A stretch of 41,017 bases of DNA. Source: WTJD01 sp964225175. GTDB lineage: Bacteria > Pseudomonadota > Gammaproteobacteria > Xanthomonadales > SZUA-36. The notes beneath the pieces were generated by a model, which had not been told where the DNA came from, ran no database searches, and worked only from the letters and a program-made list of their open reading frames with translations. The stretch spans positions 1 to 41,017 of the forward strand of contig CAXQNK010000078.1 of NCBI GenBank assembly GCA_964225175.1. The letters are read 5' to 3'. The position numbers and the translations under genes were made by a program. Numbering within the stretch: the first letter of the stretch is position 1; every line of letters starts with the position of its first letter. Shown here in pieces: positions 33,263 to 41,017 of this stretch.

Positions 33263-34744
33263 GTGAGCGAAGAGCTATTGATCAACATAACCTCTGCAGA
33301 AGCCCGTGTGGCCGTTGTCGAGAATGGCACTTTGCAGGAGGTGTGGTTGGACAGGGCCAGCCACTTTGGTTATCTGGGCAATGTCTACAAGGGACGGGTT
33401 TCGCGCGTGCTGCCGGGCATGCAGGCTGCTTTCGTCGATATTGGCCTGGAGCGAACGGCATTTTTGCACGCCTCAGACGTGGCATCTGCGGCCAATGCGC
33501 ATGAGGTGCCTGCCGGGGAATCGACGGACCTGCCCCGGCCAACCATCCAGTCCCTGGTCAGAGAGCGATCGGAGATTGTCGTTCAGGTCATCAAGGACCC
33601 AATGGGGACCAAGGGCGCCCGGTTGACAACCAGCTTGAGTATTCCCTCGCGTTTTCTCGTCCTGCTGCCAAACAACCCATACATCGGTATTTCCACACGG
33701 ATCACGGATGAAGCGGAACGGGAGCGACTGATGGGCTTGGTCGAAAGCTTGCAGGCCGCGGATGCGATCCACGGCTACATCATCAGGACCAATGCAGAGG
33801 GTATGGATGAGTCGACGTTGGCGGCGGACATGGCTTACCTCGCCAAAATCTGGCTGAGTATCGAGAAGAAGGTTCGGGATGAACCTGCCGGTTCCTGTGT
33901 GTATGACGATCTCTCATTGCCGATGCGCGCACTGCGCGACCTGATGCACAGTTCGGTCAAGTCTGTGAAAATCGACTCAGAGAGCGGGTACGAGGAAGTT
34001 CGGGCTCTGGCCGAACAGTTTCTGCCTGACTGGGTATAAAGGATCGAAGCCTACACCGACACCCGACCCATATTCGACCTGTATGGAATCGAGGATGAGA
34101 TCAATCAGGCATTGCAACGCAAAGTGCGCTTGAAATCAGGTGGCTACCTGATTTTTGACCAGACAGAGGCAATGACAACGATTGACGTGAATACGGGTGG
34201 CTACGTTGGCAACAGGACGCTGGAGGAGACGGTCTATAAAACCAACCTCGAAGCGGCACAGACCATTGCACGTCAATTGAGGCTGCGTAATCTCGGCGGA
34301 ATCATCATCATTGATTTCATTGACATGGTGGATGAAGCGCACCAGCGGCGGGTCATGCGCGCGTTGGAAGCTGCCTTGAGCCGAGACCATGCCAGATTCA
34401 ATCTTAACGAAATGTCCGCGTTGGGCCTTGTCGAGATGACCCGCAAGCGCACGCGCGATAGTTTGGGTCATCAAATGTGTGAGGCCTGCCCTCACTGCTC
34501 GGGCCGGGGATTTCTGAAAACCTATGTGACGGTTGCCTCCGAAATCTATCGTGAAATCATGCGCACGGGCTGCCAGTTCGAGGCGGAGAAACTTTTGGTG
34601 TTTGCGACTCCCGGAGTGGTGAACCTGATTCTCGACGAGCAATCGACCATGGTGGCCGATCTCGAGGAGTTGACGGGCAAAACCATCCGCTTCAAGGCCG
34701 AGGACCAGTACGAGCGGGAGCAGTTCGATGTGGTCCTGCTCTAG
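33263..34744 (+). pseudogene. rng: Ribonuclease G, interrupted by an in-frame TAA at codon 259
   Basis: From GTG 33263 the frame gives 493 sense codons plus one internal stop (E. coli RNase G 489). Part 1 (to 34036): SEELLINITSAEARVAVVENG, the S1 domain GNVYKGRVSRVLPGMQAAFVDIGL, and the RNase H-like part. TAA lies at 34037-34039. The same frame continues RIEAYTDTRPIFDLYGIEDE, KSGGYLIFDQTEAMTTIDVN (catalytic Asp308), GGIIIIDFIDM and the zinc-link CEACPHCSGRG, to TAG 34744. There is no frameshift. The stop falls at a variable position between LPDWV and RIEAY. All catalytic Asp residues are beyond it, so the truncated product would be inactive; a TTG at 34112 is the only late restart. Role if intact: endonuclease for 5' maturation of 16S rRNA and mRNA decay. 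Confidence 0.88.
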
Positions 34745-34771
34745 CCTCATGACGACCTCACGAGGGCATTC

Positions 34772-37700
34772 ATGATACGCATTAGCAAAACACTGCGTCG
34801 ATTGCGCTCCCTGGTCTGGACGGCTATCACGATTCTCACCGTGATGGCCGCGATCGTCGTTGGAATAGGTAAGCTGCTGATGCCCTATAGCGATCGCTAT
34901 CAGCCGCAACTTGAGAAGTGGCTGAGCGGACAGTTTCAGCAGCCGGTGCGTATCGAGAGCTTTACCGGGGAATGGAAAGCATTTGGCCCTCGCATCAGCT
35001 TGCGGGGGCTGACCTTCACCGGCCAGGGACAGGCGGAGGATGAAATCGCTATTCAACAGGCCGCCCTGGACATCAAGCCGCTCAGCGGACTGCTGCCGGG
35101 GCGTTCGTTTTACAGTTTTCACGTCATAGGCGCCGATCTCAACCTGGAACGCCTGGCGGACGGGCGTTTGGAATTGTCCGGTCTGGGCGTAAATAACCGG
35201 ACAGGTGGTCCACAGACGGGTTCAGGCCTGAACACGCTCACGAGAGTGGGTGAATTGCGTCTCGAGGATTCGTCCTTGAGTTATTGGGATGAACTGCGAG
35301 AACTGTCCGTGCAGTTGTCCGGCGTCAAGGGGCGCGTGCAGCTGGATGGATCGAGCATCGCCGCTGCATTCGAGGCGGTTATCGCGGATCAGGACGAAGG
35401 TCGCGTCGTGGGTGACATCAAAGCGACTTTGCTGTTGAGGCTCGATGATGAACAACGCCTCGAAAATGCCAGTTGGCATGCAAAAACCCGGGAGTTGATG
35501 CTCGATGAATTGGTCAAGGGTATACCCTCGCACCCTTTAATTCCCCAGGCAGGCTGGTTGAATGCGGAATTGTGGGGAAGCTGGGCACCTGGCCAGGGGC
35601 AGGGAATGGAAGGTGTGCTGGACCTTCGTGAGTCCCGCCTGATGAGTGATGCGGAAGAACTGGAAGTTGAGCACATCAATGCCCGCTTTGAATGGCGCAT
35701 GCAGGGCCGAAAAACCTGGCGACTGGATTTTTCGGATTTCCAGATTCATGAGGGGGGGCGATCATGGGCTACCGACAGACTCAGCATTGAGCGGAATATT
35801 CCGGCCAATCTGGGTTTATGGATCAGCGCTGATGCCTTGCATGTAAGCTTCCCCCTTGAGATCACGCAAAGGATCATGGCTGTTTACGAGACGCCATGGC
35901 CCAAAAATATTCCGAGGCGTGCCAGCGGGTCAATCAGCAGTCTTGACCTGGTCCTCGACCGTCGCTGGAAACTCCATTTGCTGCGTGGTTCCTTTGATCG
36001 GCTGGAGGCGTGGGCGTGGGATCGCTGGCCCGATGTCGCCGGGCTGCAGGGAACGGTTGACCTCTCCGAAGGTGAGGGTGCAGTGCGTCTGAGCGGGGCG
36101 GGCGTCGACATCCATTGGCCGCGAAATTTTCAGCGCAAGCTGATCGCAGACATCCCGGAATGCACACTGAATGTCCAATGGGGGTCGGCTTGGCAGGTCT
36201 TTGGTCGTGCTTGCCGGTTGGAAAACGAACTCCTTGCCCTCTCGGGCGATCTCCGGTTCATTCAATCTGAGGGCAAGCCGGCCGTTGATATCAATGTCCT
36301 CGTGAACCGCGCGAGCATTGGCCTGCTCGATGCTTATTGGCCCAGGTCGCTGATCAAGCCGAATGTCGCCGACTGGCTGGCCAACGGCCTGGTCGACGGG
36401 CAGGCCGATGGCCGGTTCATGTTGCGGGGCGATATGGATGATTGGCCTTTTTCAGACGGAAGCGGCCAACTGGAAGCGCGGGTCAAATTTTCGGATCTGG
36501 ATTTGGAGTACTACCCGGGATGGCCAACCGCCGGCCAGATCTCAGGATCTGCCCACTTCCTCGGAACCTCCATGGAGGTCGAAGCAAGTGTCGGCAACAT
36601 GGCGGGGGCCCCCGTCAGCGAGGTGCGTGGGCGTATTCCAGATTTTCGCAACGCACACATCGACATTGACTACCGTTCACCCATCATGCTGCCCGAACTG
36701 GTCGGCTTTATTGACGCTTCGCCATTGCTCAGCAACAGCGAACTCGACCTGAAGCAGTTCAAGGTCGATGGCGTATCGGAAATCCAGGGCCGCTTGCTCA
36801 TTCCGCTGAAAAGTGGCGCGTCCGAATTGGAAGTGTCGGGACAGTTGTCTTTATCGAGCAATTCATTCGAAGAAAAATTAACCGGGTTTCAACTGCACGA
36901 CATCCGAGGCACCCTGGAGTTCGATCGCGATGGGCTGAATGCCTCGCTGCTCGAAGGTCGCTACGGGACGAGCGAGACGCGCTTGTCAGTGTCCGCCGAC
37001 TGGTCTGGCCCGGCGCGCTTTGAAAGTGAGGTCCAGGGTGAGATTCCGCTTGCAGAGTTGATACCTGAGTCCATTCGGCTCGGCGAACCACTGCTTGATT
37101 TCCTATCGGGTAAAACTCCGGTCAAGGCGACATTCACGGTGACGCCCGGTGCCGGGGACGCGAAATCTGAAATGTGGTTGTCGCTCACTTCAGACCTTGA
37201 GGGCATCAGCAGTGCATTGCCGGCCCCGCTCGCGAAGTTGGGTGAATCGCGCTGGCCAATGACTCTGAATTACCCGATTCGCTCGGCCCGAGCCGTGGCG
37301 AGCCTGGAGATTCCTGAACGCGTCAGCTTGGTCTGGGATCTCATGGGTGAGTCCGCGGAGCCTCGCAGAGCGGCCATCAGGTTGGGCAGTGGCGCCGCGT
37401 TGTTGCCCGGAATTGGCCATCTGAGTGTGTCAGGAAAGACTGAGCAACTGGATCTGGATCAGTGGGTCACGCGCCTGACTGAGCGATTTTCTTCACGGTC
37501 AGGCTGGGGACGCCTGGTGCTTGATCCCATCACCCTGGACAGTTCGGAGCTTTGGCTGCTCGGCCGTTCATTTCCTGAAGTCGCCCTTAAGATTGAATAC
37601 GCCGATGACATCATGCTCGGTCGGTTTGACAGTGAACAGATTGCCGGTGAGTTGCGATACAGTCGTTCGGACTCCGAAGTGCACAGCCTGGCAGCGCAAC

Positions 37701-38599
37701 TCGATCGTCTTTTGTTACCCAAGCCAATGGAAGACGGTGTGACCATGGACACTGATCCGGTTCGGTTACCCGAACTGCACATCTACATCAAGGCTTTCGG
37801 GTACCTTGGCCTGGAGTTGGGGGAAACGAGAATCGAGGCTTATCCAACCAAGGAAGGCTTCCGGTTTGCCTCCGTCGAGGCCCACTCTCCGGACTTTACC
37901 CTGAATGCTCGTGGCGACTGGTTGAAAACCGCCTCTGGCCCGCGATCCGATTTCGACATCGTGATGACCTCGGAAAGCCTGGGCTCACTGATGAGTGCGC
38001 TGAACATTTCCTCCGTGCTCGAGGGTGGGCAAACACTGGTGCGATACGATGCATCTTGGCCAGGTACTCCGGCTGCTTTTGCACTCGAGCGCCTCAATGG
38101 CGAGATGTCATTCAGCGTGATCGACGGAACGATTGTCAATGCCGACGCAGGGGCCGGAAGGATGGTCGGCCTGATGAGTATTGCTGCACTGCCCAGGAGA
38201 CTCGCGCTCGACTTTCGTGACGTTTTCGGTACGGGTTTCATTTTTGACGAGGCTGCGGGCACAGTGACCCTTGAAAATGGCACGGCCTACACCGATGACA
38301 TGGTACTGAAGTCCACGGCGGCGACGATGGAGATCCGCGGCAGTTCGGATTTGGAAGAGAAAGGCTTCGACTATATCCTGAGCATAAAGCCAGGGGTCGG
38401 GCAGGCACTCCCCGTAATCGGTGCTTTGGCGGCGGGCCCCGGCGGTGCGGCGGCCGGCCTGGCTTTGCAGGGACTTCTGCAAAAAAGCCTCGGCGAGGCG
38501 GCCGAGGCGCGCTATTCCATCACGGGCAGCTGGGAAAGCCCTGCAGTCGTGCCCATCCCGCCTGAAAACCAATCAAATGTGAAAGCAAACAATGAATGA
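34772..38599 (+). CDS. yhdP: YhdP, AsmA-like phospholipid transport protein
   Basis: 1275 residues (E. coli YhdP about 1266). N-terminal transmembrane helix about 14-37 (LVWTAITILTVMAAIVVGIG), then a very long periplasmic region made of repeated beta-strands. It starts with the AsmA-type segment (YQPQLEKWLSGQFQQPVRIE; WKAFGPRISLRGL) and ends with the DUF3971/AsmA-2 region (LDFRDVFGTGFIFDEAAGTV; PVIGALAAGPGGAAAGLA). Known role: with TamB and YdbH it forms bridges moving phospholipids to the outer membrane. GAGGG lies 6 nt before ATG 34772. It follows rng by 27 nt and overlaps tldD by 8 nt. Confidence 0.94.
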   Translation: MIRISKTLRRLRSLVWTAITILTVMAAIVVGIGKLLMPYSDRYQPQLEKWLSGQFQQPVRIESFTGEWKAFGPRISLRGLTFTGQGQAEDEIAIQQAALDIKPLSGLLPGRSFYSFHVIGADLNLERLADGRLELSGLGVNNRTGGPQTGSGLNTLTRVGELRLEDSSLSYWDELRELSVQLSGVKGRVQLDGSSIAAAFEAVIADQDEGRVVGDIKATLLLRLDDEQRLENASWHAKTRELMLDELVKGIPSHPLIPQAGWLNAELWGSWAPGQGQGMEGVLDLRESRLMSDAEELEVEHINARFEWRMQGRKTWRLDFSDFQIHEGGRSWATDRLSIERNIPANLGLWISADALHVSFPLEITQRIMAVYETPWPKNIPRRASGSISSLDLVLDRRWKLHLLRGSFDRLEAWAWDRWPDVAGLQGTVDLSEGEGAVRLSGAGVDIHWPRNFQRKLIADIPECTLNVQWGSAWQVFGRACRLENELLALSGDLRFIQSEGKPAVDINVLVNRASIGLLDAYWPRSLIKPNVADWLANGLVDGQADGRFMLRGDMDDWPFSDGSGQLEARVKFSDLDLEYYPGWPTAGQISGSAHFLGTSMEVEASVGNMAGAPVSEVRGRIPDFRNAHIDIDYRSPIMLPELVGFIDASPLLSNSELDLKQFKVDGVSEIQGRLLIPLKSGASELEVSGQLSLSSNSFEEKLTGFQLHDIRGTLEFDRDGLNASLLEGRYGTSETRLSVSADWSGPARFESEVQGEIPLAELIPESIRLGEPLLDFLSGKTPVKATFTVTPGAGDAKSEMWLSLTSDLEGISSALPAPLAKLGESRWPMTLNYPIRSARAVASLEIPERVSLVWDLMGESAEPRRAAIRLGSGAALLPGIGHLSVSGKTEQLDLDQWVTRLTERFSSRSGWGRLVLDPITLDSSELWLLGRSFPEVALKIEYADDIMLGRFDSEQIAGELRYSRSDSEVHSLAAQLDRLLLPKPMEDGVTMDTDPVRLPELHIYIKAFGYLGLELGETRIEAYPTKEGFRFASVEAHSPDFTLNARGDWLKTASGPRSDFDIVMTSESLGSLMSALNISSVLEGGQTLVRYDASWPGTPAAFALERLNGEMSFSVIDGTIVNADAGAGRMVGLMSIAALPRRLALDFRDVFGTGFIFDEAAGTVTLENGTAYTDDMVLKSTAATMEIRGSSDLEEKGFDYILSIKPGVGQALPVIGALAAGPGGAAAGLALQGLLQKSLGEAAEARYSITGSWESPAVVPIPPENQSNVKANNE

Positions 38600-40034
38600 T
38601 TCACTGACCATTGCCAAAGCGAAGCTTCTCGAACCCGGTGGCCTGGATGAAAACGATTTACATCGTGTTCTGAGTCACCTGATGGGTGCTTCGATCGACG
38701 CGGGCGACCTGTATTTTCAACGGGTGGTGCGTGAAGTCTGGTCCCTTGAAGATGGCCGCGTGCGAAGCGCCAGCCACGGAACTGAACAAGGTGTTGGGAT
38801 TCGTGCGGTCAGCAGGGATAAAACCGGTTTTGCCTATGCAGATGAAATCGAATTGCCCTCGCTGTTGCGGGCATCCTCGGCGGCTCGTGAAATCTCCACT
38901 CGCGGTGATTCCGCAACCGTCAAAGCTCTTAGTCGGCGGCCGCCTGGAGCACTCTACCATCCCGTTGATCCGATCAGCTCGCTGAATGCCGACGACAAAG
39001 TAGAGCTGTTGCGTCAAATCGATGCCTATGCGCGTTCCATCGATCCTAGGGTCAGTCAGGTGATGGTGACCCTGGCGGCAGCGCATGAAACAGTCCTGAT
39101 CGCGGCGGCCGACGGCGACCTGGCCGCTGATGTTCGACCGTTGGTGCGCCTGTCCGTGTCGGTGATCGCAGAGCAGGCTGGGCGTCGTGAGCAGGGCGGC
39201 GATGGTGGCGGCGGAAGGTTCGAGTATCAGCGTCTGATCGAGGATCGGGGCTGGCAAAAATATGCCGATGAGGCCGTGCGCCAGGCACTAGTGAACCTGG
39301 ATGCGGATGATGCGCCGGCGGGAACGATGACTGTAGTGCTTGGTCCTGGTTGGCCGGGCGTGTTGCTTCACGAAGCGGTCGGGCACGGCCTGGAAGGCGA
39401 CTTCAATCGAAAGGGCGTTTCCGCATTTTCTGGAAGAATCGGTGAACAGGTGGCGGCCCGTGGCGTCACCATCGTCGATGACGGTACCTTGCCCGAGCGT
39501 CGGGGTTCGCTCTCTGTGGATGATGAGGGCACCCCGAGCGCACAGACGGTTCTGATCGAAGACGGCATTCTGAAAACCTACATGCAGGACAAAATGAACG
39601 CGCGCCTGATGAACATGCCCGTCACGGGCAACGGGCGCAGGGAATCTTTTGCGCACTTGCCCATGCCACGAATGACCAACACCTACATGCTGCCGGGTGA
39701 GCATGAGCCCGGTGAAATTATCGAGTCCGTGGATCGAGGCCTCTATGCCGTGAATTTCGCCGGTGGCCAGGTAGACATCACCTCAGGCCGGTTCGTGTTT
39801 TCGGCCAGCGAGGCATACCTGATCGAGAACGGTAAAATTACCCGGCCGGTGCGAGGTGCCACCCTGATCGGAAATGGTCCCGATGCCATGAATCGGGTCG
39901 ACATGGTGGGAAATGACCTCGCGCTCGATGGTGGGGTTGGTGTGTGTGGCAAGGACGGTCAAAGCGTTCCCGTCGGAGTGGGGCAGCCCACGTTGAGAAT
40001 CGATGGTCTGACGGTGGGGGGCACCCAGGCGTGA
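38592..40034 (+). CDS. tldD: Metalloprotease TldD
   Basis: 480 residues (E. coli 481). Zinc motif HEAVGH at 260-265 (HExxxH) in GVLLHEAVGHGLEGDFNRKG, followed by VDDGTLPERRGSLSVDDEG, GNGRRESFAHLPMPRMTNTY and the C-terminal VDMVGNDLALDGGVGVCGKDGQ with the conserved cysteine. TldD is the catalytic half of the TldD-TldE heterodimer, which degrades unfolded peptides and matures microcin B17 and CcdA-type substrates. The ATG overlaps the end of yhdP. The tldE partner begins about 590 bp downstream on the same strand. Confidence 0.97.
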   Translation: MNDSLTIAKAKLLEPGGLDENDLHRVLSHLMGASIDAGDLYFQRVVREVWSLEDGRVRSASHGTEQGVGIRAVSRDKTGFAYADEIELPSLLRASSAAREISTRGDSATVKALSRRPPGALYHPVDPISSLNADDKVELLRQIDAYARSIDPRVSQVMVTLAAAHETVLIAAADGDLAADVRPLVRLSVSVIAEQAGRREQGGDGGGGRFEYQRLIEDRGWQKYADEAVRQALVNLDADDAPAGTMTVVLGPGWPGVLLHEAVGHGLEGDFNRKGVSAFSGRIGEQVAARGVTIVDDGTLPERRGSLSVDDEGTPSAQTVLIEDGILKTYMQDKMNARLMNMPVTGNGRRESFAHLPMPRMTNTYMLPGEHEPGEIIESVDRGLYAVNFAGGQVDITSGRFVFSASEAYLIENGKITRPVRGATLIGNGPDAMNRVDMVGNDLALDGGVGVCGKDGQSVPVGVGQPTLRIDGLTVGGTQA

Positions 40035-40079
40035 GTCATCGCGAACCCGGGGTAAAGCGTATCTCATGGCACGCCGTTG

Positions 40080-40601
40080 TTATGCCGGCAAGTCTTGCCG
40101 CGCGTCCATCAGGCGCAAATGCCGGAACAGTTTTCTCGCAGAAGCAGGTGGCTTGCCGCGCTCGGACTCGCTCCGAGCTGCCCGCACTAATTGGCGCAGG
40201 GTTTGAATTTCCTGTGGGCCGTATACCGGAATCAGAATTTCCAATGCGGCGTCGCCTTCGTCAATCAGACGATCACGCCAGGCTTCTATCCTGTGTTGAC
40301 GCAGCGTGAGTTCCCGGGCACTTGATTGCTCGGCATGCAAGGCCTCGCGGATGGGCTCGGCATCGATATTCCTGAGCCGCCGGGCGAGAAACTGCAGCTG
40401 CCGTTTATGGGCAACATGAGACTTGATGGCGCGCGCTTCCTCGACAGCCTCTCGAATTTCGTCGGGCAGCGGGACGCGTTCGAAGGTGGGGCGATCCAGC
40501 CTGACCAGTTCGCGGCCAAGGTTAAAAAGAGCCTGAGCTTCCCGCTTGCGCTGGCTTTTGCTCGGAATTTCCCGGTTTTTTCTGGGCTCTTCGCTGGACA
40601 T
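40080..40601 (-). CDS. darP: Ribosome-associated protein DarP (YjgA, DUF615)
   Basis: 173 residues from ATG 40601; an upstream in-frame TTG (40631) would overlap the tldE start. Seen: PSKSQRKREAQALFNLGRELV, here split as SKSQRKREAQ and LGRELV, then LPDEIREAVEEAR, SHVAHKRQLQFLARRLRNID, RLIDEGDAALEIL and RKLFRHLRLM. It is highly charged and helical, as in DUF615. Known role: dynamic association with late 50S assembly intermediates. It is divergent from tldE, with 24 bp between the start codons, as yjgA and pmbA also are in E. coli. It converges with tldD over 45 bp. Confidence 0.93.
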   Translation of the reverse strand: MSSEEPRKNREIPSKSQRKREAQALFNLGRELVRLDRPTFERVPLPDEIREAVEEARAIKSHVAHKRQLQFLARRLRNIDAEPIREALHAEQSSARELTLRQHRIEAWRDRLIDEGDAALEILIPVYGPQEIQTLRQLVRAARSESERGKPPASARKLFRHLRLMDARQDLPA

Positions 40602-40625
40602 GGAGTTAGGTATTGATGAGGCAAC

Positions 40626-41017
40626 ATGCAAATGAGTGATTCAGGAATGTTAACGCAGTCGCTGCCGGATCGCGATGCCGAGCTGGAGGTGCTCAGGGAA
40701 TGTGTGGAAGCAGCGCTTGACACCGCTCAGCGGGGCGGCGCAGAAGGCGCGGAAGTCAACGCCAGTAGCCAGGCCGGTCTCAGCGTGGCTGTGCGGCTGG
40801 GTGAAATTGAGACACTGGAGCATCATCGTGACCGGGGCATCGCCATCAGCGTATACCTGGGCAAGCGCAAAGGCAGTGCGAGCAGCGCAGATCTGCGGCC
40901 CGATGCAATTCGGGATTGCGTCCAGAACGCCCTTGATATCGCACGCTACACCGAGGAGGACGCCTGCAATGGCTTGCCGGACCGGGACCGTCTCGCGACG
41001 GAGTTCCCGGATCTCGA
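40626..41017 (+). CDS. tldE: TldE/PmbA, partial (right edge)
   Basis: Open to the window edge, 130 codons visible. ATG at 40626 or, in frame, 40632; GAGG at 40618-40621 is 4 nt from the first and 10 nt from the second. Translation shows GAEGAEVNASSQAGLSVAVR, GEIETLEHHRDRGIAISVYL and GSASSADLRPDAIRDCVQNA, the N-terminal domain of the PmbA/TldE family. TldE lacks the zinc-binding motif and forms the heterodimer with TldD encoded just upstream. The rest of the gene is outside the window. Confidence 0.92.
   Translation, partial: MQMSDSGMLTQSLPDRDAELEVLRECVEAALDTAQRGGAEGAEVNASSQAGLSVAVRLGEIETLEHHRDRGIAISVYLGKRKGSASSADLRPDAIRDCVQNALDIARYTEEDACNGLPDRDRLATEFPDL

Noticed and set aside
34037..34112. 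Frameshift in rng
   Set aside because: Both parts are in the same frame; only a TAA codon separates them, so a nonsense codon rather than an indel is the explanation.
1..34744. Stop-codon reassignment (TAG or TAA read as sense)
   Set aside because: TAG ends icd, tusC and rng, and TAA ends dapA and folK at the family-typical lengths, so both are ordinary stops here.

Overview
The window reads as a stretch of core chromosome from a gammaproteobacterium. The combination of CpxRA, EpmA, TusDCBE, BamC, YhdP, TldD/TldE, PcnB-FolK and LptE-HolA-NadD points there. The monomeric NAD-type isocitrate dehydrogenase and the 7Fe ferredoxin suggest a branch outside the enterics (Xanthomonadales/Chromatiales-like), but genus cannot be fixed from the sequence alone. 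Coding density is very high. I see no tRNA, rRNA, CRISPR array, insertion sequence, prophage or plasmid gene.

Layout. 1-2679: envelope-stress unit, with a Spy/CpxP-like periplasmic gene (minus strand, running off the left edge) divergent from cpxR-cpxA and a textbook CpxR box between them. 2691-13634 (all minus strand, read right to left): bepA, phoB, phoR, pstS, a porin, ppk1, ppx, epmA. Pho boxes precede phoB, pstS and the porin, so this is a phosphate-starvation and polyphosphate block. 13814-15176: overlapping tusD-tusC-tusB-tusE operon for tRNA 2-thiouridine. 15283-18913: NAD-isocitrate dehydrogenase, a FadL-like outer-membrane protein and a PerM/AI-2E-type permease. 18944-20813 (minus): bcp and a PIN-PhoH ATPase. 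20925-22441: dapA-bamC. 22461-22784 (minus): fdxA. 23071-24851: pcnB-folK. 24866-25005: promoter, hairpin and strong terminator that look like a small RNA gene. 25186-26787: pgi. 26905-31646: leuS-lptE-holA-nadD. 31726-40034: rsfS-rlmH-maf-rng-yhdP-tldD. 40080-40601 (minus): darP. 40626 to the right edge: start of tldE.

How the genes work together. The Pho block couples sensing (PhoR/PhoB), phosphate capture (PstS, porin) and storage (Ppk1, Ppx). The porin promoter carries two Pho boxes made by a perfect 31-bp tandem duplication and could drive porin-ppk1-ppx-epmA. pstCAB and phoU are not in the window. The right half is translation, ribosome and envelope housekeeping in a gene order common in gammaproteobacteria.

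Main oddities: in-frame stop codons interrupt two otherwise intact genes (TAG inside the LTxxQ motif of the Spy/CpxP-like gene; TAA at codon 259 of RNase G). pcnB has no ATG, GTG or TTG that covers its conserved N-terminus and probably starts on a rare AUC or AUU codon. An unnamed structured RNA candidate lies between folK and pgi. I did not find a clearly new multi-gene system; the best leads are the duplicated Pho-box promoter, the RNA candidate and the two nonsense codons.
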